Assembly: GCA_028874675.1 (NCBI GenBank)
Contig: JAPPJA010000421.1
Coordinates: 1-6,134 of the forward strand
Source of the DNA: Chloroflexota bacterium
GTDB lineage: Bacteria; Chloroflexota; Dehalococcoidia; Lucifugimonadales; UBA3495
Length of the DNA: 6,134 nt
Reading direction: 5' to 3'
The notes under the pieces are model-generated. The model was given only the letters and a program-made list of their open reading frames with translations, searched no databases and was not told where the DNA came from. Numbering within the stretch: the stretch's first letter is position 1; every line of letters begins with the position of its first letter. The translations under genes and the position numbers were made by a program. Positions 1 through 5,754 of this stretch are shown here, piece by piece.

Positions 1-1326
1 GGCCACGCTGGGGGAATTGTGGTGGCGCACCGGGACGGACAAGGCATTGTGGGAAGCGACTTGCCGGCGGCTCTACCGATACTCCGCCAGAGGCCGGGTC
101 CGGTGGCGTACCTGGAACCGGGAGAAATGGCCCAGGTTACCCGGCAGGGCGTCGAGATTTTCGACCTGGCGGGCAATGAAGTCCAGAAAGAGATGCGCAC
201 CGTTTTTCCGCAGGACGCGCTGGTGGACCGGGGCGGCTACCGGCATTTCATGCTCAAGGAAATAATGGAGCAACCCCAGGCGGTGGCGGGGGCGCTGCGG
301 GGTCGGGTGAATTTTGACGCCAGCCGGGTGGAGTTGCCGGACTTCCCCTATTCGGATGAGGAGATCCAGGAATTCCGAAGGGTGGTGGTGACCGGGTGCG
401 GCACCAGCCTGAACGCCGCGCTGGCAGGGCGTTACCTGATTGAGCGGTTTTCCGGGCTGCCGGCGGAGGTGGAGAGCGCGTCGGAATACCGGTACCGGGA
501 GCCCTACCTGGACCGCCAAACGCTGGTGGTAGCCATCAGCCAGTCGGGGGAGACGGCAGATACTATAGCCGCCATGGAGGATGCCCTGGAGCGGGGGGCG
601 AGGGTGCTGGCCATCTGCAACGTGGAGGAAAGCGTAGCCGCGCGGTTGGCCGACGGGGCCCTGCTGATGGGATCGGGCATGGAGATTGGCGTCGCCAGCA
701 CCAAGACGTTCATTGCTTCAATTACGATTCTCTTCTTGCTGGCGGTGTACCTGGGCCAGGCCCGGGGGCGTCTCTCAGCCGGGGAGAGGTCCACGCTAAT
801 CGGAGACCTGGCCCGCTGTCCAAGGCTGATCGGGGAGATGCTGGCGGACGTTTCCCATTACCGGACGCTGGCGCAGAAGTTCAGCGGGTACAACAGCTTC
901 CTCTATCTGGGTCGAGGCATCAACTCGGCCATAGCCCAGGAAGGGGCGCTGAAGCTGAAGGAGATAAGCTACATTCATGCCGAGGGCTACCCCGCGGGGG
1001 AGATGAAGCATGGCCCGATTGCCCTGATCGACCGGAACATGGCTACGCTGGCGCTGGCGCCCCGGGACGCGCTGTACGACAAGATGTCGGGCAACATCAG
1101 GGAGATAAGGGCGCGGAGGGGAGTGGTGCTGGGGGTGCTGACCGAGGGGGACATCGAGCTGAATGGCGAGATTGATGAGGCGCTGTACCTGCCCGAGGCT
1201 CCGGACTACATTTACCCGTTGCTTGCGACCATTCCCCTGCAACTCCTGGCCTACTACATTGCGCTGGACCGGGGGTGCGACGTGGACCAGCCGCGCAACC
1301 TGGCCAAATCGGTGACGGTCGAATAG
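1..1326 (+). CDS. glmS: Glutamine--fructose-6-phosphate aminotransferase (isomerizing), 5'-truncated
   Basis: The enzyme converts fructose-6-phosphate and glutamine into glucosamine-6-phosphate, the first step to UDP-GlcNAc for peptidoglycan and other envelope sugars; it is cytosolic. The frame is open from base 1 and ends at TAG, giving 441 residues of a protein usually near 600. About 170 N-terminal residues, including the catalytic Cys of the glutaminase domain, lie outside the window. Residues 1-60 are the end of that domain (GSDLPAALPI region). After a linker (YRHFMLKEIMEQP) come two SIS sugar-isomerase domains. SIS1 has CGTS at 133-136 and SQSGETADT at 180-188, the sugar-phosphate-binding motif. 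SIS2 has EGALKLKEISYIHAE at 314-328, where Glu321 matches the catalytic Glu488 of E. coli GlmS and His337 matches His504. The C-terminus is the invariant DQPRNLAKSVTVE, with Lys436 equivalent to E. coli Lys603. All visible active-site residues are intact. The family is certain; promoter and start are not visible. Confidence 0.97.
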   Translation, partial: GHAGGIVVAHRDGQGIVGSDLPAALPILRQRPGPVAYLEPGEMAQVTRQGVEIFDLAGNEVQKEMRTVFPQDALVDRGGYRHFMLKEIMEQPQAVAGALRGRVNFDASRVELPDFPYSDEEIQEFRRVVVTGCGTSLNAALAGRYLIERFSGLPAEVESASEYRYREPYLDRQTLVVAISQSGETADTIAAMEDALERGARVLAICNVEESVAARLADGALLMGSGMEIGVASTKTFIASITILFLLAVYLGQARGRLSAGERSTLIGDLARCPRLIGEMLADVSHYRTLAQKFSGYNSFLYLGRGINSAIAQEGALKLKEISYIHAEGYPAGEMKHGPIALIDRNMATLALAPRDALYDKMSGNIREIRARRGVVLGVLTEGDIELNGEIDEALYLPEAPDYIYPLLATIPLQLLAYYIALDRGCDVDQPRNLAKSVTVE

Positions 1327-1587
1327 CGCCAGGGAGCCGTCATTTCAGCGTTAAATCTTTCTTAACATTTGTGCCCTAGACTGTTCAGGTCGTGAGGCGT
1401 ACATTCAAGGGCGGCCGGGCGTGTGGGCAAAGTCCCAATTGGGGCGGCCTAGCCATCGAAGCGGGGCAGGCGCTCGGTCCGGCCCCCGACAAGCCCCTGG
1501 CCATGCCACCGACCATAAAAGGCCGCCGGTGGCGCGGGCTCGGGCGTACGGTTTTCCACGGTCAATCTAAACTCAGGTATCACTTAA
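1327..1587. other. Non-coding region between glmS and treT
   Basis: This 261-base gap has no convincing gene. A 90-codon open frame from GTG 1392 runs out of phase into treT; its product is rich in Gly, Arg and Pro and resembles no family I know. No glmS terminator with a T-tract is visible. The region holds a TTAA-based direct repeat at 1350-1368, a perfect 10-base palindrome CCCAATTGGG at 1434-1443, and an inverted repeat GCCACCG/CGGTGGC at 1505-1511 and 1527-1533. It also holds GGCGGCC twice (1410-1416, 1443-1449), both complementary to GGCCGCC at 1521-1527. It is probably the promoter and leader region of treT. I recognise no riboswitch class in it. Confidence 0.6.
1350..1382 (+). promoter_or_regulatory. 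Possible Pho-box-like direct repeat with a weak -10
   Basis: GTTAAATC (1350-1357) and CTTAACAT (1361-1368) are separated by 3 bases, so the TTAA cores recur every 11 bases, one helical turn. PhoB/PhoP/SphR-type response regulators typically bind TTAA-containing direct repeats with this period. TAGACT at 1377-1382 could be the -10 of an activator-dependent promoter that lacks a good -35. The repeat is AT-rich inside a GC-rich region, which makes it stand out. Only two units are visible and the repeats agree only in part, so this is a candidate. Its target would be treT, about 200 bases downstream. Confidence 0.25.
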
Positions 1588-2946
1588 ATGTTATTGCGGA
1601 TCAATCACCCGGAACTTCCCCTGCAACAGTACACGTCCCTGCTTCCCCACAAACTGATGGATGAACTGACAACCCTGGCAAAGCAGTTCCAGGGAATGCG
1701 GTTTGTCCATGCCAACAGTACGGCAACCGGTGGGGGAGTGGCGGAAATTCTTCAGTCGCTGGTGCCCTTTATGAATTCGCTGGGACTGGCCACCGAGCGC
1801 ATAGTGGTCAGCCCGGAAGACTCCCAGTTCTTCCAGGTCACAAAGCGAATCCACAATCTGCTCCAGGGCTCGTCCGGGTCGCTATCGCCGGAGGAGCTGG
1901 ACGTCTATTTCAGGTGCTCGGAACAGGTGGCGGAAGACATCAGGAGCCGGGAATTACAGGCGGATGTCTGGTTCCTGCATGATCCCCAGCTGCTCCCGCT
2001 GGCGATGCAGCTGCCGAAGATGAATGGGGAACTTCGGCTGTGGGTGTGCCACATCGACCTGACGGCGCCCAATGCAGAGACCCTGGAAGCGCTGGCCCCG
2101 CTGACGTCCTATTATGACGGGCTGGCCTTCTCGCTGGACGAGTTTGTGCCGGAGGGGATAGTTGGGCGATATCCGGTTTACATTACACCGCCCTCCATAG
2201 ACCCTTTGACCGACAAGAACACCGCGATGGGACGGGAAGAGGCATTGAAGATAGTGTCGGCCATGGGTGTTGACCCCGAAAGACCGCTGGTGTGCCAGGT
2301 GTCGCGGTTCGACTACTGGAAGGACCCGTGGGGGGTTGTTGACTCCTTCCGGCAGGCCCGGGAGTCGGCGCCGGGAATCCAGTTGGCCCTGCTGGGACTG
2401 AGCCAGGCGGCGGATGACCCGGAAGCGCTGGGGGTTTTGCACAGCGTCAAGGAATATGCCGGTGGAGACCCCGACATACACGCCTATTTTTACCCGGACG
2501 ATCTGCCCGATTCCATCGACCGGATAGTGAACGCCTTCCAGACGGCTTCGTCGGTGATTCTCCAGAAGTCCACCAGAGAAGGCTTTGGCTTGACGGTTTC
2601 GGAGGCGATGTGGAAGGGTCAGCCGGTGATCGGTGGGAACGTAGGGGGCATCCGAACCCAGATTGAGGACGGGGTATGCGGCTTCCTGGTGAACAATCCC
2701 CAGGAGTGCGGAGAGCGAATCGTCCAGCTGATACAGGATGAAAGCCTTCGGAGCAATATGGGCAAGGCTGCCCAGGAAAGGATTAGGGAGAAGTTTCTGC
2801 TGCCGCGACTGGCGTTGGACTACCTCAAGGCGGTCCGGTCCCTGTTGCCCCTGAACGCAACCCTGGAGCACAATGGCAGCACCAACGGAAGAGCCGATCC
2901 CTTCGATGCTCTGGAACAGCTAAGCCTGAATGGCAGGAAACAGTAA
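1588..2946 (+). CDS. treT: Trehalose synthase, glycosyltransferring (TreT-like, GT4)
   Basis: TreT enzymes join the glucosyl group of an NDP-glucose to glucose, giving alpha,alpha-trehalose, a cytosolic compatible solute and stress protectant; the reaction is reversible. The 452-residue product has the two-Rossmann GT-B layout. The N-terminal domain carries HANSTATGGGVAE (41-53; the glycine-rich loop of the family), HDPQ (131-134) and CHIDLTAPN (His155). The C-terminal domain carries SRFDYWK (239-245; Arg240 and Lys245 are expected to hold the nucleotide phosphates) and the GT4 EX7E motif EGFGLTVSE (Glu331, Glu339), followed by AMWKGQPVIGGNVGG. From memory, all of these line up closely with archaeal TreT of Thermococcus/Pyrococcus, which is about 410 residues. 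The extra length is a C-terminal tail after about residue 418 (LLPLNATLEHNGSTNGRAD), which looks disordered. ATG 1588 is preferred because the N-terminus aligns with the family, although no good Shine-Dalgarno precedes it. There is no signal peptide or membrane segment. The alternative is a relative such as retaining trehalose phosphorylase; the acceptor is inferred. Confidence 0.88.
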   Translation: MLLRINHPELPLQQYTSLLPHKLMDELTTLAKQFQGMRFVHANSTATGGGVAEILQSLVPFMNSLGLATERIVVSPEDSQFFQVTKRIHNLLQGSSGSLSPEELDVYFRCSEQVAEDIRSRELQADVWFLHDPQLLPLAMQLPKMNGELRLWVCHIDLTAPNAETLEALAPLTSYYDGLAFSLDEFVPEGIVGRYPVYITPPSIDPLTDKNTAMGREEALKIVSAMGVDPERPLVCQVSRFDYWKDPWGVVDSFRQARESAPGIQLALLGLSQAADDPEALGVLHSVKEYAGGDPDIHAYFYPDDLPDSIDRIVNAFQTASSVILQKSTREGFGLTVSEAMWKGQPVIGGNVGGIRTQIEDGVCGFLVNNPQECGERIVQLIQDESLRSNMGKAAQERIREKFLLPRLALDYLKAVRSLLPLNATLEHNGSTNGRADPFDALEQLSLNGRKQ

Positions 2947-2999
2947 GCGCATCCGCGCGCGACCTGCTGGGGCTGCAGGGACTGACGGCAGTGAAGGAA

Positions 3000-3039
3000 C
3001 TTTCCCGGGAGTTTGCCGGCCTGTTCGCCGGCGGGAAGG
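3000..3039 (+). terminator. Bipartite GC-rich hairpin after treT, possible terminator
   Basis: About 55 bases after the treT stop, TTCCC (3002-3006) pairs with GGGAA (3033-3037). After an 8-base one-sided bulge, GCCGGC (3015-3020) pairs with GCCGGC (3027-3032) around the loop CTGTTC. It is stable and well placed to end the treT transcript. It is not followed by a T-tract (the next bases are purine-rich), so it is not a classic intrinsic terminator. It may protect the 3' end or work with Rho. Confidence 0.3.
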
Positions 3040-3075
3040 GAGGGCTGAAGGCGGGCCGGGGCAGATACCCGGATC

Positions 3076-3119
3076 ACAGCTTGCGGGATTTCCGCCAAGC
3101 CACCATTTGGGCAAGCTGT
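3076..3119 (+). other. Two competing hairpins (switch-like RNA element candidate)
   Basis: ACAGCTTGC (3076-3084) is perfectly complementary to GCAAGCTGT (3111-3119), a 9-bp stem. The same 5' arm can instead fold locally: GCTTG plus CGG (3079-3086) pairs with CCG, a bulged C, and CAAGC (3092-3100) around the 5-base loop GATTT. The two folds share 3079-3084, so only one can form at a time. This is the layout of antiterminator/terminator or riboswitch expression platforms. There is no poly-T after either hairpin and no gene start within 300 bases, so the role is unknown. Confidence 0.35.
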
Positions 3120-3303
3120 TGGGTTCAGTCTCTATCCAGACCACGGGCCGGCTCATGTTGGAGTCCGGAGTTGATGGGGGGCGGCGGCCCGGATTGGGGC
3201 TATTTGGCGGGGGCCGGATCAGGCCAGGTCTGCAGAGCACAGAGGCTAAGCGTGGCGAGGACCACTGGATACCGGTGTTGCCCGTATAGCGGGGTGGAAT
3301 GGC

Positions 3304-3319
3304 GCGGGAAATCCGCCAA
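3304..3319. repeat. Near-repeat of the 3083-3098 hairpin sequence
   Basis: GCGGGAAATCCGCCAA here matches GCGGGATTTCCGCCAA at 3083-3098 in 14 of 16 positions. Each copy is a small stem-loop. The differing centres make GGAAATCC (3307-3314) the exact reverse complement of GGATTTCC (3086-3093), so the two loops could pair if they were on one RNA. Two copies 221 bases apart in the same intergenic region may be chance, or may be remnants of a small dispersed repeat. Confidence 0.35.
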
Positions 3320-3348
3320 CTCTGAACTCTTATCGTCTCCGTTTGTCG

Positions 3349-3377
3349 TTGCCTAAATCCCGTTATGCTTCTATAAT
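3349..3377 (+). promoter_or_regulatory. Sigma-70-type promoter for thrB (and probably lysC)
   Basis: TTGCCT (3349-3354; four of six matches to TTGACA) and a perfect TATAAT (3372-3377) are separated by exactly 17 bases. Transcription would start near A3383. The surrounding sequence (about 3320-3375) is noticeably more AT-rich than the neighbourhood. It lies 126 bases before the preferred thrB start and 42 before an alternative ATG. It is the best promoter match I found in the window. Confidence 0.75.
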
Positions 3378-3382
3378 CCCTT

Positions 3383-3502
3383 ACCGTTGTTCGGCGCGAA
3401 TATGACGACTTCCTTCAAATGGGAAGGTCGTCAGTTGGCCGGGGGTTGGCGCCAAGAACCGGGAAGAGAATAGAATCGATTTCGCATTCCCCATTTTCGT
3501 AC
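3383..3502 (+). promoter_or_regulatory. thrB leader with stem-loop and a 23-codon upstream ORF
   Basis: This is the predicted 5' untranslated region. GACGACTTCC (3404-3413) pairs with GGAAGGTCGTC (3422-3432), a 10-bp stem with one bulged G and the loop TTCAAATG, which contains the alternative thrB start ATG 3419. A short ORF opens at ATG 3402 (MTTSFKWEGR...) and stops at TAG 3471-3473, out of frame with thrB. It has two Thr codons directly after Met, but no Shine-Dalgarno. A perfect palindrome TTGGCGCCAA lies at 3446-3455. No T-tract follows the stem, so classic attenuation is not supported. The structure is visible in the sequence; a regulatory role is inference. Confidence 0.4.
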
Positions 3503-4429
3503 ATGATGACTGAATTTGAGCCGATAGAAGTGCTGGCTCCCGCCACCACGGCAAATCTGGGTCCCGGCTTTGACTGCCTGGGCATGGCCCTTGACCTGTG
3601 GAACCGGCTGGAGGTGCTTCCGGCCGGCGGTCCAACGGAAGGGAATGCGCGGGTTGAAATTTCCGGCGAGGGAGCGGATGAGCTGGCCACGGACGCCAGC
3701 AACCTTACATTCCGGTCCATGCAGTTTCTTTTTGATGAGGCCGGAATTGCCATGCCGCCGTTGCGGCTCCGTTGCCACAACGCCATCCCCCTCAGTCGGG
3801 GAATGGGGAGCAGCGCGGCCGCGATTGCGGGGGGGCTGGCAGCCGCCAATGCTCTGTGCGACAACCCCTACTCCGACAACGAACTGCTGGAGATGGCGGC
3901 GACCATAGAGGGTCATCCGGATAACGTAGCAGCGGCGGTGCTGGGAGGGCTTCAACTGGTGGTTTCCGATGGGCCGCAGCTGTACACCGCGCCAATACCT
4001 GTGCCGGAGGATGTTCAGGCGGTGTTGCTCATCCCGGAATCGAGGATAGCAACGGCTGATGCCCGTGCAGTGCTGCCGGGGCAGGTGAGCATGGCAGACG
4101 CGGTGTTCAACATGGGACGCGTGGCCCTCCTGGTAGCGGGAATGGCGCTGGACCGTCCACAATACCTGGATGTGGCAACGCAGGACAGGCTGCACCAGCC
4201 CTACCGGCAACCGCTGTTTCCGGCCATCAAGGTGATTTTCGCGGCGGCCAGGGATGCGGGAGCCCTGGGAGTGTTTCTGTCGGGCAGCGGCTCGACGGTG
4301 CTGGCCCTGACCCGGGGCCGGGAGATGACTGTGGCCTATGAGATGTTTGAGGCTGCCCGATTGACCGGCATAGCTTCGCGGCTGGAGATAACTCGACCGG
4401 CCGTCAAGGGGGCGCATGTTGTCGCCTGA
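3503..4429 (+). CDS. thrB: Homoserine kinase
   Basis: The enzyme phosphorylates L-homoserine with ATP to O-phosphohomoserine, the substrate of threonine synthase; it is cytosolic. The 308-residue product is a typical GHMP-family kinase of normal length. Near the N-terminus is APATTANLGPGFDCLGMAL, the substrate-binding start seen in ThrB. The GHMP phosphate-binding loop PLSRGMGSSAAA begins at Pro96 (GMGSSA 100-105). EGHPDN (136-141) precedes AAAVLGG, and the C-terminal GHMP motif GSGST is at 261-265. These distinguish it from mevalonate or galactokinase relatives. ATG 3503 is chosen because homoserine kinases begin shortly before the APATTANLGPGFD block. The same frame stays open to ATG 3419, which would add 28 basic, unconserved residues, and ATG 3506 is equally possible. 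None of these has a clear Shine-Dalgarno; GGGAAGAG at 3461-3468 is too far upstream of 3503. lysC follows after 69 bases in the same orientation, as expected for an aspartate-pathway operon. Confidence 0.95.
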   Translation: MMTEFEPIEVLAPATTANLGPGFDCLGMALDLWNRLEVLPAGGPTEGNARVEISGEGADELATDASNLTFRSMQFLFDEAGIAMPPLRLRCHNAIPLSRGMGSSAAAIAGGLAAANALCDNPYSDNELLEMAATIEGHPDNVAAAVLGGLQLVVSDGPQLYTAPIPVPEDVQAVLLIPESRIATADARAVLPGQVSMADAVFNMGRVALLVAGMALDRPQYLDVATQDRLHQPYRQPLFPAIKVIFAAARDAGALGVFLSGSGSTVLALTRGREMTVAYEMFEAARLTGIASRLEITRPAVKGAHVVA

Positions 4430-4440
4430 AGGTTCAGGAC

Positions 4441-4461
4441 GCCCGCGGCTCGGGCCCGTTT
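4441..4461 (+). terminator. Short GC hairpin between thrB and lysC (weak terminator/processing candidate)
   Basis: GCCCG (4441-4445) pairs with CGGGC (4451-4455) around the loop CGGCT, starting 12 bases after the thrB stop and followed by CCGTTT. The stem is strong but short and the T run is only three long, so full termination is unlikely. It could reduce read-through or stabilise the thrB 3' end. Confidence 0.2.
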
Positions 4462-4477
4462 CGCATCGACAGTACTA

Positions 4478-4493
4478 CCGGATGGAGGTCCGG
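4478..4493 (+). promoter_or_regulatory. lysC ribosome binding site inside a hairpin loop
   Basis: GGAGGT (4484-4489) is a near-perfect Shine-Dalgarno, nine bases before the TTG at 4499, and it decides that start. CCGGA (4478-4482) can pair with TCCGG (4489-4493), leaving TGGAGG as the six-base loop, so the anti-Shine-Dalgarno target sits in the loop. The pairing is seen directly; whether it controls translation is inferred. Confidence 0.7.
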
Positions 4494-4498
4494 CTGAC

Positions 4499-5725
4499 TT
4501 GGAACTGGTAGTGCACAAGTACGGCGGAAGCTCGGTCGCCGACGCGGAAATGATTGAGAACGTCGCCAGGCGGATTGGCAAGGTGAAGGAGTCGGGCCAG
4601 AGCATTGTCGCGGTGGCTTCGGCCATGGGCGACACCACCGACGAGCTGATTGACCTGGCCCATACCGTGGCCGCAGACCCGGACCCCAGGGAACTGGACC
4701 TGCTGCTTTCGACGGGTGAGCTGGTCTCGTGCACGCTGCTGACGATGGCGCTGCGGAACCTGGGCTATGACGCCATAACGCTGAGCGGGTTTCAGGCAGG
4801 GATCCACACGGACGATATGTACGGAAAGGCGCGGATATTCAGCATTGAGCCCAGCAGGGTGCAGTCGGAACTTTCCGAAGGGAAGGTGGTCATCGTGGCG
4901 GGTTTCCAGGGTATTACCGATGACCTGGACATTACCACCCTGGGACGCGGTGGGTCGGATACGACGGCGGTGGCGCTGGCGGCGGCGCTGAATGCCGACC
5001 GGTGCGACATTTACACCGACGTGGACGGCATATACACCGCCGACCCCAGGATCGTGCCAAACGCGCGGAAGCTGACGGAAATAGACTACGAGGAAATGCT
5101 GGAACTGGCCAGCTACGGCGCGAAGATGCATCCCCGTTCCATTGAGCTGGGAGCGGTTAACGGGGTCCCGATTTATGTGGCCTCCAGTTTCAGTGATTCG
5201 CCAGGGACATTGATTCACCGGGTAGATGAAGTGAATGAGCTAGAGAATCGAGTCAAGGTTACGGGAATTGCCTACCAGGCCAACGTCGCGAAGATTACGG
5301 TCCGTTCGCTGCCTGACCGGCCGGGAATAGCGGCGGCCCTGTTCGAGCCGCTGGCGGCCAGAGGCATAAGCGTGGATACCATTGTGCAGAACACGAGCCT
5401 GGAACGAATAACCGACATCAGCTTTACGGTTTCCCGGTCGGAGCTTTCGCTGGCCTTCGCCGAGGTACAGGGGCTGCTGGCCCAGCTGGGTGGAACCGAG
5501 GTGGCCAGCGACGACACCCTGGCGTCGGTACACGTGGTGGGGTCGGGAATGCAGAATACCCCGGGCTACGCGTCGCGGATGTTCCGCATACTGGCCGAAG
5601 GCAACATAAACATTGACATGATAACAACGTCTGAAATTCGGATATCCTGCATCATCAAGGAAGAGCAGGTGGCCGACGCGGTCCGACTATTGCACGAGGG
5701 ATTTGAACTGGGCGAAAAGAACTGA
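4499..5725 (+). CDS. lysC: Aspartokinase with two C-terminal ACT domains
   Basis: The enzyme phosphorylates aspartate with ATP to 4-aspartyl phosphate, the entry step to lysine, threonine, methionine and diaminopimelate; it is cytosolic. The product has 408 residues, normal for monofunctional aspartokinases. The amino-acid kinase domain covers about residues 1-245: KYGGSSV (7-13), the SAMGDTTDEL block, GRGGSDTTAVALA (from Gly149) and DIYTDVDGIYTADPR (170-184) are the signature motifs for aspartate and ATP binding. ACT1 begins near Val254 (VTGIAYQANVAKITV) and ACT2 near Val344 (VHVVGSGMQNTPG), ending with NINIDMITTSEIRISCII. Paired ACT domains are the usual site of allosteric inhibition by lysine and/or threonine; QNTSLERITDISFTV matches the region that binds effector in related enzymes. 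TTG 4499 is chosen because GGAGGT stands nine bases upstream and the protein then starts exactly where the family does. There is no homoserine dehydrogenase fusion. It probably shares a transcript with thrB. Confidence 0.97.
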   Translation: MELVVHKYGGSSVADAEMIENVARRIGKVKESGQSIVAVASAMGDTTDELIDLAHTVAADPDPRELDLLLSTGELVSCTLLTMALRNLGYDAITLSGFQAGIHTDDMYGKARIFSIEPSRVQSELSEGKVVIVAGFQGITDDLDITTLGRGGSDTTAVALAAALNADRCDIYTDVDGIYTADPRIVPNARKLTEIDYEEMLELASYGAKMHPRSIELGAVNGVPIYVASSFSDSPGTLIHRVDEVNELENRVKVTGIAYQANVAKITVRSLPDRPGIAAALFEPLAARGISVDTIVQNTSLERITDISFTVSRSELSLAFAEVQGLLAQLGGTEVASDDTLASVHVVGSGMQNTPGYASRMFRILAEGNINIDMITTSEIRISCIIKEEQVADAVRLLHEGFELGEKN

Positions 5726-5754
5726 TTGCCTTTAGCACCCGGCAGGGAGGCCCC

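Larger units (their letters stand above)
2947..3348. other. Non-coding region between treT and the thrB promoter
   Basis: About 400 bases without a convincing gene. Open frames of about 120 codons exist (from 2930 and from GTG 2991), but they overlap one another or treT, lack Shine-Dalgarno sequences, and give low-complexity Gly/Arg-rich products unlike any family I recognise. No tRNA T-loop, SRP, RNase P, tmRNA or 6S signature was found by eye. The region does contain structure: a bipartite hairpin at 3000-3039, two mutually exclusive hairpins in 3076-3119, and a second copy of one hairpin sequence at 3304-3319. It could hold a small RNA or just spacer DNA with the treT 3' end. Confidence 0.55.

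Noticed and set aside
1392..1664. 90-codon open frame with GTG start before treT
   Set aside because: It overlaps treT out of frame by 77 bases, has no Shine-Dalgarno, and its Gly/Arg/Pro-rich product looks like translated GC-rich spacer.
1954..2871. Long minus-strand open frame (305 codons) opposite treT
   Set aside because: It is the antisense shadow of a strongly recognised gene; its product is Gln/Arg/Val-rich and resembles no family.
3110..3145. Possible tRNA T-arm (GGTTCAGTC)
   Set aside because: The T-loop consensus needs TTCRA; here it is TTCAG, with no acceptor or anticodon stems around it.
3195..3300. Possible 5S rRNA-like stretch (GAGCACAGAGGCTAAGC at 3234-3250 resembles the 5S core)
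   Set aside because: The conserved CCCAT/CCGAAC segment and the closing terminal helix are missing, and the downstream 5S positions do not match. Chance similarity is more likely.
2991..3356. 121-codon open frame with GTG start between treT and thrB
   Set aside because: It has no ribosome binding site, resembles no known family, is low in complexity, and runs into the AT-rich promoter region.
3431..4417. Long minus-strand open frame (328 codons) opposite thrB
   Set aside because: It is the antisense shadow of thrB, whose protein motifs are unmistakable.
4430..4498. Lysine riboswitch (L box) upstream of lysC
   Set aside because: The gap is 69 bases, far shorter than an L box of about 170 nt, and no L-box motif is visible.
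5231..5725. Internal in-frame start for a separate aspartokinase beta subunit (ACT domains only), as known in Bacillus and Corynebacterium
   Set aside because: A GTG in frame lies at 5231, close to the expected place, but no Shine-Dalgarno precedes it, so the sequence does not support internal initiation.
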